Positions 8,153 through 18,636 of a stretch of 42,814 bases of DNA are shown here, piece by piece (the first letter of the stretch is position 1; each line of letters opens with the position of its first letter). A program made the position numbers and the translations under genes. This DNA is from Sporolactobacillus inulinus (GTDB lineage Bacteria > Bacillota > Bacilli > Bacillales > Sporolactobacillaceae). Below the pieces are notes generated by a model that worked only from the letters and a program-made list of their open reading frames with translations, ran no database searches and was not told the DNA's origin. Location of the stretch: assembly GCF_006539285.1 (NCBI RefSeq), contig NZ_BJMS01000012.1, positions 1 to 42,814 on the forward strand. Reading direction: 5' to 3'.

Positions 8153-9665
8153 AAGAACGTTTCAGAAAAGAGAATCTGGGTATGCACTCGTTATCGTTCT
8201 CCTTGTTATTACAGTTTTCTCTGTACTCGGACTCACCGTCATGTCGGTATCTTTTAACCATACAAAGCAATTCAGCAAAGAAACCACACAAACCCAGGCA
8301 TTAAACGTCGCTGAGATGGGGTTGAAGGCATACAATAAAGAACTTCAATCAAAACTGTTAGATGTAAGCGAAGTAACTCAAACAAACTTTAAGGATAAAG
8401 TGATAGAAATCTTGCCTGGAACGCTTGATTCAAGTTCAAATCTTGTGATAAATTCGATGCAAGGAAATCCGTGTTATACAGTAACCCATGGAGAAGTCGG
8501 CGATCCAACGGATGATAAAATTACCGTCACAATTACCAGTCGGGGAACCACAAATGATGGAATTCAGGTGATTATGCAAAAAATAACGTTCGAGTATCGG
8601 CCGGTGGATACAGCAGCTACTGGTGATGCTGATCACACACCACCGTATATGGGACTATCTCTTCCGTATATAAGTGGGGGGTACCATAATGGTTATTTGA
8701 GTTGGTTACCTGCAGATTATACACCTAAGTGGATTTCTGAAGGCGATTTTGTACATCAAGGTGATGCTTATGTGAATAATAATACTGTAATTATAAGCGG
8801 TCGGCGGCCTACAACTAATGATGTAGTGCATCAAACTGTTGATTTGACAACTGTAAAAAATCAATTCAAGAATATGCCCTTATCCTATCCAGCCAATCAA
8901 CCCATAAATGGTGCCGCTTCGATTAATGAAGATGCAGTAATGCAAGCTGAATATAATGGAAGTGTTAACTTTAACAGTTTTAATTTAAAAAAATCAAATC
9001 CAAGTGTGACTATTGATGGAAAAGCCTTCTTGGCGAGCAGTATAAACTCTGGTAATTTAGATGAAGGAACGATCATTTTTAATGATGATGTGGCAATTAA
9101 TGGCGATCTTAATGCTGGGAATAAAATTCACTTTCTGTTTAAAGGAAATGTATATATAGATGGCGCAATCAACGCAAGTGATCATACTTCAATGTCTTTT
9201 GAAAAATCGTTGTTTATAAATGGAAGCAATATTAATTTAAACAACGATAGTACGATTTCCGTAAATGGTAATTTAAATGTCGCTAATGGATCATTGAATG
9301 GTTCATCAAGATCTTCCGCATTATTTAATGGTAATGTCTATTTTAATCATGATTATAATTCGTCAGGCTCACATCATTTCTATGGTTATGTTTTTATCAA
9401 CGGTTCTTTTAATAATAGTGGACCATTGACGTTTGAACGAACCGTTTATGTACGAAAAGACTTCTATCCAAAAGCAAAAGGTTATTCAGTTATTTTTAAA
9501 AATGGGATAATTACGGCAGGAAATAATGCATCATTTGAAACCAGTGGTAATGGCGAGATTGTAATAAATGCTCAATTGAGGGGTGGGGGCGAATCAGAGG
9601 ATGATCATAACGATGGAAATCAATCTCTTATATCAATAATTGATACAAAAACAAATTACCAGTAG
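8142..9665 (+). CDS. PilX/GspK-like minor pilin with a long beta-solenoid (bactofilin-like) tail
   Basis: The protein is about 507 residues. The N-terminus is ESGYALVIVLLVITVFSVLGLTVMSVSF followed by an ALNVAEMGLKAY segment, the pattern of the PilX N-terminal domain. The Glu5 of ordinary pilins is absent, as in GspK-type tip subunits. From about residue 270 to 490 short Asn/Gly-rich strands repeat (SVNGNLNVANGSLNGS, FNGNVYFNHDYNSS, VFINGSFNNSG), resembling a right-handed beta-solenoid of the bactofilin type. The start is uncertain: AGAGGAG is 13 bases before ATG 8142, and GTG codons at 8139 and 8130 are alternatives. The tail-coding part is clearly AT-richer than its neighbours. A tip adhesin role is inference. 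Confidence 0.75.
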   Translation: MPHKRTFQKRESGYALVIVLLVITVFSVLGLTVMSVSFNHTKQFSKETTQTQALNVAEMGLKAYNKELQSKLLDVSEVTQTNFKDKVIEILPGTLDSSSNLVINSMQGNPCYTVTHGEVGDPTDDKITVTITSRGTTNDGIQVIMQKITFEYRPVDTAATGDADHTPPYMGLSLPYISGGYHNGYLSWLPADYTPKWISEGDFVHQGDAYVNNNTVIISGRRPTTNDVVHQTVDLTTVKNQFKNMPLSYPANQPINGAASINEDAVMQAEYNGSVNFNSFNLKKSNPSVTIDGKAFLASSINSGNLDEGTIIFNDDVAINGDLNAGNKIHFLFKGNVYIDGAINASDHTSMSFEKSLFINGSNINLNNDSTISVNGNLNVANGSLNGSSRSSALFNGNVYFNHDYNSSGSHHFYGYVFINGSFNNSGPLTFERTVYVRKDFYPKAKGYSVIFKNGIITAGNNASFETSGNGEIVINAQLRGGGESEDDHNDGNQSLISIIDTKTNYQ

Positions 9666-9675
9666 TTAATAAATT

Positions 9676-9727
9676 TGTGAATACATACACCCCCGAGCCG
9701 TTTGAACTCGAGGGTGTATGTATTCTT
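9676..9727. terminator. Long hairpin between convergent minor-pilin and rsfA genes
   Basis: GAATACATACACCC and its exact inverse GGGTGTATGTATTC flank a further CGAG/CTCG pair with one mismatch, giving about 18 paired bases around a nine-base loop. No long T-run follows on either side. It sits between two convergent genes, so a bidirectional transcription stop or mRNA-end stabiliser is the likely role. Confidence 0.6.
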
Positions 9728-9733
9728 ACTTGT

Positions 9734-10417
9734 TTACTTTGCAATCTTTTCCAGGTTGCCGTTTTGGTCCATTTTGAAGGCGGGTGCTGACGCAGCGTCT
9801 TGATCTTGGAAGGCGACCATACGACGGGCGCGATCCATGATGCCGACTAGTGCCTGGTAGTCTTCTTCAACGGTCTTCTGGCGTGATTTTAAGGCTTCGA
9901 TCTCTTGGTCTAGTTCGCCGATGTGTTTTTGCAAACGTGCATTTTCTTGTTTTAAATGCGTGTTTTCTTTATCCAGTCGGCTGTTTGTTGTGTTGCCGTT
10001 TTGCAGATGCTGCAGAAAGTGGATCACATCGGTTAATGTGAGGCTGCTTGTTGAGGAAGCGGCTGGTGTTTCGGTTTGTTGTGCCGGAGTTTCGGCAGTG
10101 AACGATGTAGGATCCGTGAGGTCCGCGGTTTCCATAACAGGAAATGATTGAGTCATTGGGCGGGATACTCTGCTGCGTTGCTCGGCACGTTTTTTTTGTT
10201 TACGCTGTTTTTTTGCGATTTGTATTGCTTGTTCGTATTTTTGGCGGACAATTGCGTTCCAGCGGAATCCGCATGCAGCTCCGGTTCGATTCAGCCGATC
10301 GCCGACTTCTTCAAAGGCGTCGAGCTGGGTACTTCCTTCTCTGATATGGCGCAGAACGGTCTCTGCGAGCAGAAGATCATCTTCATGCGACCATGCATCT
10401 TGTCTCACTTTTGTCAT
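9734..10417 (-). CDS. rsfA: RsfA-family prespore-specific transcriptional regulator
   Basis: The 227-residue product has an N-terminal Myb/SANT-like helix-turn-helix (about residues 3-65, with RQDAWSHEDDLLLAE, HIREGSTQLDAFEEVG and CGFRWNAIVR) that matches RsfA/YlbO of B. subtilis. A basic stretch, a variable linker and a coiled coil (about 150-205) follow. RsfA is made in the forespore under sigma-F and tunes part of its regulon. AAGGAG precedes the ATG by about eight bases. Upstream there is no good sigma-A promoter and the rarA terminator lies just before it, so it is probably transcribed alone. YlbO is the alternative paralogue; the family is sure, the symbol less so. Confidence 0.8.
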   Translation of the reverse strand: MTKVRQDAWSHEDDLLLAETVLRHIREGSTQLDAFEEVGDRLNRTGAACGFRWNAIVRQKYEQAIQIAKKQRKQKKRAEQRSRVSRPMTQSFPVMETADLTDPTSFTAETPAQQTETPAASSTSSLTLTDVIHFLQHLQNGNTTNSRLDKENTHLKQENARLQKHIGELDQEIEALKSRQKTVEEDYQALVGIMDRARRMVAFQDQDAASAPAFKMDQNGNLEKIAK

Positions 10418-10520
10418 GTTCTATGCTCCTTCTTGCATTCTTGCTGATTTGTAAAAAGGATTGACAACTTTTAAGACTTTTATACACGATCAATAGTCAA
10501 GAGGATTGAAGCTTTAAATC

Positions 10521-10547
10521 AAAAAAAGCGCTGGATCAGCGCTTTTT
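10521..10547 (-). terminator. Rho-independent terminator built into the end of rarA
   Basis: The arms AAAAAGCGCTG and CAGCGCTTTTT are perfectly complementary over 11 bases around a three-base loop, with a further T-run on the minus strand. The hairpin includes the last Lys-Lys-Arg codons and the TGA stop of rarA. Confidence 0.9.
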
Positions 10548-11873
10548 CTTGTCGCGTTCGGCAAAATAGTCGAGCCGTTTTTGAACGGTTCGTTCATAGC
10601 CTCGTGGAGAAGGATGGTAGAAGTGTTTGCTGTGCAGTTTCCCCGGAAGATAGTCTTGCGGTACATATCCGTCTTCGAAGTCGTGCGGATAGAGGTAGCC
10701 TTTCCCATGTCCTAGCTTGGCCGCCCCTTTATAGTGCGCATCACGCAGGTGAATGGGAACTTCGCCCGTTTTTTCATTTTTTACGACAGCGAGTGCTTCA
10801 TCAATTCCGCTGATCACAGCATTGCTCTTTGGCGCTGTTGCGACATAAAGCGCTGCTTCGGCAAGCGGAATGCGTGCTTCAGGCATTCCGATGAATGTGA
10901 CCGCGGTGACCGCGGTATTGGCGATCAGAATCGCATTGGGGTCGGCAAGACCGACGTCCTCAGCGGCATGGATGAAAATACGGCGGGCGATAAATTTCGG
11001 ATCTTCGCCGGCGGCGATCATCTTGGCGAGCCAGTAAAGCGTGGCATTTGGATCTGATCCGCGCATACTTTTGATGAACGCAGAAACCGTATCGTAGTGG
11101 TTGTCTCCGTTTTTATCATACTGCAGGACCTTTTCCTGAATCGATTCCTCGGCGACACTGCGATCAATATGGATGACGCCGTCGGAATCAGGGTCTGTGG
11201 TCAGCACGGCAAGCTCTAGGGCATGCAGAGCCGTACGGCTGTCACCGTTTGCAACGCGAACTAGATGATCCAAAGCATCCTCATCCACTTCGATGGCCGA
11301 TTCGCCGTAACCTCTTTTTTTATCGGTCAATGCATGGTTAAGAATCGTACGAATTGCTTTATCCGTCAACGGCTCGAATCGAAATAATCGAGACCGGGAC
11401 AGCAGCGCAGCATTGATCTCGAACATCGGGCTCTCGGTTGTTGCACCAATGAGAATGATTGTGCCCTTTTCAACAGAAGGCAGGAGTGCATCTTGCTGTC
11501 CTTTATTGAAGCGATGGATTTCATCAATAAATAAGATTGTTTTTTGCTGATCAAATTTCAGGCGTTCTTCCGCAGCCGCAATAATCTTGCGAATATCGCC
11601 AACGCCGGATGTAACGGCGTTGAGCTGTTCGTAATAGGCAGAAGTCGTTTGAGCAATGATATGGGCAAGCGTCGTTTTGCCGGTCCCCGGCGGTCCGAAG
11701 AAGATCATTGGCGTCAGTTTGTCTGCTTGGATAGCACGGCGCAGCAGCCGGCCCTGACCGACAATTTGCTCTTGACCGACAAATTCATCGAGTGTTTGCG
11801 GGCGCATCCGATCAGCGAGCGGCCGACCGTTTAAATTGGATTGGTCATCGGTTGGAAAATCAAACAGATCCAT
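10536..11873 (-). CDS. rarA: RarA (MgsA) replication-associated AAA+ ATPase
   Basis: The product is 445 residues from ATG 11873. That start is chosen because AGAGGA lies eight bases upstream and the protein then begins MDLFDF; the frame stays open for 22 more codons. Walker A is GPPGTGKTT (about residue 60), Walker B FIDEIHRF, sensor 1 GATTESP. A C-terminal helical tetramerisation region follows (GSDPNATLYWLAKMI, ending in a DYLP-type segment). RarA acts at stalled replication forks with the clamp loader and SSB. It corresponds to B. subtilis yrvN, which also lies next to cymR, divergently. Confidence 0.95.
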   Translation of the reverse strand: MDLFDFPTDDQSNLNGRPLADRMRPQTLDEFVGQEQIVGQGRLLRRAIQADKLTPMIFFGPPGTGKTTLAHIIAQTTSAYYEQLNAVTSGVGDIRKIIAAAEERLKFDQQKTILFIDEIHRFNKGQQDALLPSVEKGTIILIGATTESPMFEINAALLSRSRLFRFEPLTDKAIRTILNHALTDKKRGYGESAIEVDEDALDHLVRVANGDSRTALHALELAVLTTDPDSDGVIHIDRSVAEESIQEKVLQYDKNGDNHYDTVSAFIKSMRGSDPNATLYWLAKMIAAGEDPKFIARRIFIHAAEDVGLADPNAILIANTAVTAVTFIGMPEARIPLAEAALYVATAPKSNAVISGIDEALAVVKNEKTGEVPIHLRDAHYKGAAKLGHGKGYLYPHDFEDGYVPQDYLPGKLHSKHFYHPSPRGYERTVQKRLDYFAERDKKKR

Positions 11874-12124
11874 CCCGATCATCCTCTCATTTTTCTGTAT
11901 TTGCGGGAATCCTTCTTGATGACGTGCAACGTCACGCATTTTCGTCTATAATGATTTAAGGTCTGAACATAGTTTACCATAAATCAGAAGCTATGTTCGT
12001 ATGGAAGGATTGTTTTAACAGAATAGACCCGTGGACTGCTTCAGGGCAGACATGCATCTTGGTCTTATTTGATAGGGTATAGATGAAAGAAGATAAATGT
12101 CGGTTTAAGATGGGGTGTAACGAG
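11874..12124. promoter_or_regulatory. Divergent rarA/cymR spacer with a TATAAT box and an 8-bp inverted repeat
   Basis: A perfect TATAAT lies at 11947-11952 facing cymR, without a good -35 box. About 13 bases downstream begins an inverted repeat, GAACATAG at 11965-11972 and CTATGTTC at 11991-11998, separated by 18 bases. It could be an operator near the transcription start or an RNA stem. No coding signal is seen. Confidence 0.4.
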
Positions 12125-12547
12125 ATGAAGATTTCAACGAAAGGCCGTTACGGCTTGACGATTATGATGGCACTTGCCAAAAACAAAGGTCGCGGACCGC
12201 TTTCGCTGAAGGCGATTGCAAATGAACATGACCTTTCCGAACACTATTTGGAACAATTAATTGCTCCTTTGCGCAATGCGGGACTGGTCAGCAGCATTCG
12301 CGGCGCATACGGCGGCTATGTTTTGGCGAAAATGCCGAGCGAAATCACAGCAGCCGATGTGATTCGTGTTCTGGAAGGGCCGATTCAACCGGTGGAAGTC
12401 ATGGACGATGATGATCCGGCGAAACGCGAGCTGTGGGTGAAAATCCGTGATGCGGTACGCGATGTGCTGCAAGGGACGACACTCGACGATTTGATTCATT
12501 ACGATTCCGATCCTCAAGTACAGGATCCGGATATGTTTTATATTTAA
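12125..12547 (+). CDS. cymR: CymR, Rrf2-family master regulator of cysteine metabolism
   Basis: The 140-residue product starts MKISTKGRYGLTIMMALA and carries the Rrf2 winged helix (SLKAIANEHDLSEHYLEQLI, then GLVSSIRGAYGGYVL). It ends in the CymR-typical DMFYI. In B. subtilis CymR, in complex with the cysteine synthase CysK, represses cysteine uptake and synthesis genes including the yrrT-mccAB operon, which is also in this window. It lacks the three-cysteine cluster of IscR. The start at 12125 gives the family length; the frame is open 42 bases further upstream. The cysteine desulfurase gene follows at 58 bases. Confidence 0.95.
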   Translation: MKISTKGRYGLTIMMALAKNKGRGPLSLKAIANEHDLSEHYLEQLIAPLRNAGLVSSIRGAYGGYVLAKMPSEITAADVIRVLEGPIQPVEVMDDDDPAKRELWVKIRDAVRDVLQGTTLDDLIHYDSDPQVQDPDMFYI

Positions 12548-12605
12548 ACGAACGCGGGTTGCTTCTCGCTCGCGTGATTCGATTGATTTAAAGGAGTGAT
12601 AAGGC

Positions 12606-14921
<2,316 letters not shown>

Positions 14922-15104
14922 CACACGAACTTAACGTGCAACACTTTTATGAAACAAATGGACATGTAGCGTTGCGGCGAGCAAGTCGCTCGGTCGTCTG
15001 CAGATACATGCTGATGGAACCTGCACCGTCTCTAAAAGAGATCGGGCGCTTTCTCGTCCTTTTTTTACATAACGGGGAAACAGAATCTATTTGGAGGCGA
15101 TGGG
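14922..15104 (+). promoter_or_regulatory. Structured leader-like region before the TPR gene
   Basis: This 183-base non-coding stretch contains a CGAGC/GCTCG hairpin near 14980, a TGGAACC core near 15016-15022, a CCG-TCTCT/AGAGA-CGG hairpin, and GGGCG...CGTCC followed by seven T residues. It has the look of an attenuated leader and echoes T-box parts, but the full T-box consensus is not there. Function is unresolved. Confidence 0.3.
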
Positions 15105-15773
15105 ATGAAGACGATGGAACAAGTGCAGCGCTTGATTGCTGAGAAGAAGTTCGAAGAAGCTGCGAAAATGCTGGACCGTGTCATTTCTGAGCATCCGAAT
15201 GACCCTGCCGGCTTCACCAATTTCGGCAATTTGCTGATTGCAATGGGGGACAGCGCGCGTGCGGTCAACTTTTTCAATAAAGCACTGGAACTGGATCCAA
15301 ACTATGGCAGTGCCGCTTTTGGTTATGGTAACGCACTGTTCGAACTCGGTCGGTACGAAGAGGCGCTGACTCAGTTTGCTGATGCACAGCGCGCAGGGGT
15401 TAATGACGGCGATCTGTTTTACATGATCGGACGCTCCGCAACCGAACTCGGTCGCTCCGGTCAAGCACTCGCTGCCTTCCAGCGCTCGGTGGAATTAAAT
15501 GAAGCGGATACAGAAGCCCGGTTTCAATATGCACTTTCCTTGGCGAAGCTTGGAGATGTGGATGCGGCTGAAAAACAGTTCTTAACTGTGATTGAAGCCG
15601 ATGCAGCACATGCGGATGCGTATTATAATTTAGGTGTCATTGCTGCGTGCCGAGACCAGATCACGAAAGCCCGGCACTTGCTTCATAAAGCGCTTGAACT
15701 TAGCCCGGGTCATATACTGGCTGCAAACGGATTGAAAAGCTTAGATAAGAAGCAAACCGGTCGGCATAACTAA
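15105..15773 (+). CDS. TPR-repeat protein (YrrB-like)
   Basis: The 222-residue cytoplasmic protein is made almost wholly of about six tetratricopeptide repeats, each with the W/G-Y-F...A pattern (for example AVNFFNKALELDPN, AAFGYGNALFELGRYEEAL, DAYYNLGVIAACRDQITKA). There is no signal peptide or catalytic domain, so it is a protein-protein scaffold. It occupies the same place as yrrB in B. subtilis, between mnmA and recD2. GGAGGCGATGGG precedes the ATG. It precedes recD2 by 19 bases and they are likely co-transcribed. Confidence 0.85.
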   Translation: MKTMEQVQRLIAEKKFEEAAKMLDRVISEHPNDPAGFTNFGNLLIAMGDSARAVNFFNKALELDPNYGSAAFGYGNALFELGRYEEALTQFADAQRAGVNDGDLFYMIGRSATELGRSGQALAAFQRSVELNEADTEARFQYALSLAKLGDVDAAEKQFLTVIEADAAHADAYYNLGVIAACRDQITKARHLLHKALELSPGHILAANGLKSLDKKQTGRHN

Positions 15774-15792
15774 GCGAAAGGACGACGGAACA

Positions 15793-18147
15793 ATGGGACA
15801 AACGACCATGGATCTTTTTTCGGATCAGACAAATTCGGTAAAGGGTGAGCCAATCCGAATCGTATTCCAGAACAGCGATAACGGATACACCGTCATGATT
15901 GTGAAAATTAATGAAACCACGGAGCCCATCAACGAAAAAGAGATCACAATGGTTGGTTTTTTTCCAACGATCCATTTGTACGAAACCTATCAATTTGCCG
16001 GCAAGTTAAAGACGCATCCAAGATATGGTCAACAATATGAGGTAGAGACCTATCGAAAAATGCTGCCGAAATCGAAGTCCGGGGTAATCAGCTATCTCTC
16101 CGGCGATCTTTTCCCCGGAATAGGGAAAAAAACGGCGGAGATGATCGTTGGCGAACTTGGCGAACACGCGATTTCTGATATTTTAAATGATCCTTCATGT
16201 TTGGAGCGTGTACCGAAACTTGATAAAGACAAGCGTTCGATGATTGCCGATACGCTGCTTAAAAATGAAGGATTGGAGAAAATTCTGATCGGGCTCTCGG
16301 ACTACGGATTCGGTTCACAGCTGGCGACGAAGATCTATCAAGTATACGGAAATGATAGCCTCGAGGTTATTGCGGAGAATCCATACCAGTTGATTCAGGA
16401 TATCGAGGGTATTGGTTTTCAACGTGCGGATGAGCTTGCCGCGTCTCTTGGCATTTCCGGAAACCATCCGGAGCGGATTCAAGCTGCCTATTTGTATTGG
16501 TTAAACGAGCGGGCGATGAATGATGGTCATGTCTTTATGCCGGAACAAGCGACAATTTCAGAAGTCCATAAACTATTATCCTCAAAAGAGAGCATCGATG
16601 AAGCAGATCTCATCCATGAGATTGATGTTCTGGAAGAGGATGGAAAATTAATTCGAGAAGACGACCAGCTTTATCTGCCGCAGCTTTACTATGCGGAAAA
16701 GGGGATTGTCACCGGCATTCAGAAGCTGGTTGAACAAGAAGCAGAGGACGAATACTCAGAAAGCGAATTCCTCAAGGCGCTTGGCAAGGTTGAGGACAAG
16801 CTGTCGATGCAGTACGCTGAGAGTCAGCAGCAAGCAATCCGTGAAGCGATCCAGTCCCCGATCATGATCTTAACCGGCGGGCCGGGAACGGGAAAGACGA
16901 CGGTCATTCAAGGGATTGTAGAAGTCTATGCGGAGCTGAACAGTTGCTCGCTCGATCCGAAAGATTATGATGAGGATCATCCTTATCCTGTGTTACTTGT
17001 TGCCCCGACCGGACGCGCGGCGAAACGGATGAAAGAATCGACAGGGCTTCCGGCGGTGACGATCCATCGGCTACTTGGGTGGAATGGCGGTTCCGGTTAT
17101 GCGCATGACGAAAATGATCCAATTGAAGGGAAGCTGCTGATCGTCGATGAGATGTCAATGGTTGACTTATGGCTTGCCAATCAGCTGCTTAAGTCGCTGC
17201 CGGATGAGATGAAGGTGATCATTGTCGGCGACGAAGACCAGCTGCCTTCCGTCGGTCCTGGTCAGGTACTGAGCGACTTGATTCAATCCGACGCCGTTCC
17301 GGTGATCCGATTAACCGATATTTTCCGTCAGGCGCAAGGCTCATCGATTATCGAACTTGCTCATGAAATCAAAGAGGGTACAGTGGTCGATGTCGCAGAG
17401 CCGCGAAAGGATCGCCGTTTCTTCAAATGCCATCAGAACCAAATCATCGATGTCATCTGTAAAGTCGCTGCCGGTGCACAGAAAAAGGGGTATCCGCCGA
17501 AGGACATTCAAGTGCTTGCGCCGATTTACCGTGGCAATGCCGGTATTGAACAGATTAATACGTCACTTCAAGAACTCTTTAATCCGAAAAGTGACCAGAA
17601 GCGTGAGCTGACCTATGGAGACCATATCTTTCGTGTTCATGATAAGGTATTGCAATTGGTGAACAATCCTGATGAACAAGTATTTAACGGCGATATTGGC
17701 GAAATCTCCGCTGTTTTTCGTGCAAAGGAGACGACGGATAAGGAAGATACGGTGATCGTCACCTTTGATTCGGTTGAAGTCAAATACCTCAAGCATGATT
17801 TGAATCAGCTGACACTCGCGTACTGCTGCTCGATTCATAAAGCGCAAGGCAGTGAATTTCCAATTGTAATCCTACCCATTGTTAAGGGGTATCACCGCAT
17901 GCTGAAACGGAATCTGATTTACACGGCGGTGACCCGGAGCAAGGATTCTCTCGTTCTGTGCGGCGATGTTGAGGCATTTAATCAAGCGGTAAGCAGTAAT
18001 GACGTTGATCAGCGCAACTCTAATCTTGCACGCAAAATAGGCGAACGGCTGCATCTGATTGAGGCACCGGAACCTCAGCCGGATCATGATCAGTCGGAGT
18101 TTGATCAGCCAACCGAAGTAGAAACCGCGCCCATAGTAAAGGATTGA
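15793..18147 (+). CDS. recD2: RecD2 ATP-dependent DNA helicase
   Basis: The 784-residue SF1B 5'-3' helicase works without RecBC. It has an N-terminal OB-like region (about 18-95), paired helix-hairpin-helix segments (about 95-230), then the helicase core with Walker A GGPGTGKTT (about 362), Walker B DEMSMVD, motif III GDEDQLPSVGPG and the C-terminal YTAVTRSKD motif VI. The extended N-terminus distinguishes it from the RecD subunit of RecBCD. In B. subtilis it aids fork progression and limits RecA loading. Confidence 0.96.
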   Translation: MGQTTMDLFSDQTNSVKGEPIRIVFQNSDNGYTVMIVKINETTEPINEKEITMVGFFPTIHLYETYQFAGKLKTHPRYGQQYEVETYRKMLPKSKSGVISYLSGDLFPGIGKKTAEMIVGELGEHAISDILNDPSCLERVPKLDKDKRSMIADTLLKNEGLEKILIGLSDYGFGSQLATKIYQVYGNDSLEVIAENPYQLIQDIEGIGFQRADELAASLGISGNHPERIQAAYLYWLNERAMNDGHVFMPEQATISEVHKLLSSKESIDEADLIHEIDVLEEDGKLIREDDQLYLPQLYYAEKGIVTGIQKLVEQEAEDEYSESEFLKALGKVEDKLSMQYAESQQQAIREAIQSPIMILTGGPGTGKTTVIQGIVEVYAELNSCSLDPKDYDEDHPYPVLLVAPTGRAAKRMKESTGLPAVTIHRLLGWNGGSGYAHDENDPIEGKLLIVDEMSMVDLWLANQLLKSLPDEMKVIIVGDEDQLPSVGPGQVLSDLIQSDAVPVIRLTDIFRQAQGSSIIELAHEIKEGTVVDVAEPRKDRRFFKCHQNQIIDVICKVAAGAQKKGYPPKDIQVLAPIYRGNAGIEQINTSLQELFNPKSDQKRELTYGDHIFRVHDKVLQLVNNPDEQVFNGDIGEISAVFRAKETTDKEDTVIVTFDSVEVKYLKHDLNQLTLAYCCSIHKAQGSEFPIVILPIVKGYHRMLKRNLIYTAVTRSKDSLVLCGDVEAFNQAVSSNDVDQRNSNLARKIGERLHLIEAPEPQPDHDQSEFDQPTEVETAPIVKD

Positions 18148-18180
18148 GGGGCAGCGCATATTACGATAAATCAATAAGTG

Positions 18181-18232
18181 AAAAAACTTGGTCACGGGCA
18201 ATGGTTCAGTTGCTCATTGACCAAGTTTTTTT
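18181..18232 (+). terminator. Terminator after recD2
   Basis: AAAAAACTTGGTCA and TGACCAAGTTTTTT are perfect inverse complements over 14 bases, separated by a 23-base loop that itself contains a near-complementary GGGCAA/TTGCTC pair. T-runs on both strands allow it to work in either direction. Confidence 0.85.
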
Positions 18233-18363
18233 CTATACATTTTCGCGTTCGCAATCGAGTTTTGTTCTCTTTTTTTGAATAGATATGTATATTTTCCAGC
18301 AAATAGGGACATTGATGCCAGTAATGAAAGATGTAACAAAAGCTCATTACTGAGGTGAAAAAA

Positions 18364-18561
18364 ATGAAATGTCCCAATTGTGCAAGTACCGATATCGGAA
18401 AAATAGGCGTCAATCAATTTTACTGCTGGAACTGTTTTATCGAATTATCTCTGCAAGAAGGAAAATTATCGCTGAGTCAGGTTGAGGAAGACGGCAGTTT
18501 AACCGATCTTGATGATTTGTTTCAAGACTCTGAATTGGAAGCGAAAGCGAATGGTTTCTAA
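18364..18561 (+). CDS. Small zinc-ribbon protein (YrzR-like)
   Basis: The 65-residue product has two CxxC pairs, CPNC (residues 3-6) and CWNC (about 22-25), typical of a zinc ribbon. An acidic C-terminus contains QVEEDGSLTDLDDLF. The ATG at 18364 is chosen because GAGGTG lies seven bases upstream; the GTG inside that site is less likely. A similar small protein lies before the PerM-like gene in B. subtilis. Function is unknown; zinc binding is inferred from the cysteines. Confidence 0.75.
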   Translation: MKCPNCASTDIGKIGVNQFYCWNCFIELSLQEGKLSLSQVEEDGSLTDLDDLFQDSELEAKANGF

Positions 18562-18636
18562 GCCATTTGCTCCGATCTTGTTTCATCGCTCATGATTCGC
18601 CGCAAATTGGGTAAAACTAGTTTTGGAGGGATCATG

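Noticed and set aside
14936-15142. 68-codon frame before the TPR gene
   Set aside because: Overlaps the true TPR start in another frame, has no ribosome site and covers hairpin-forming DNA.
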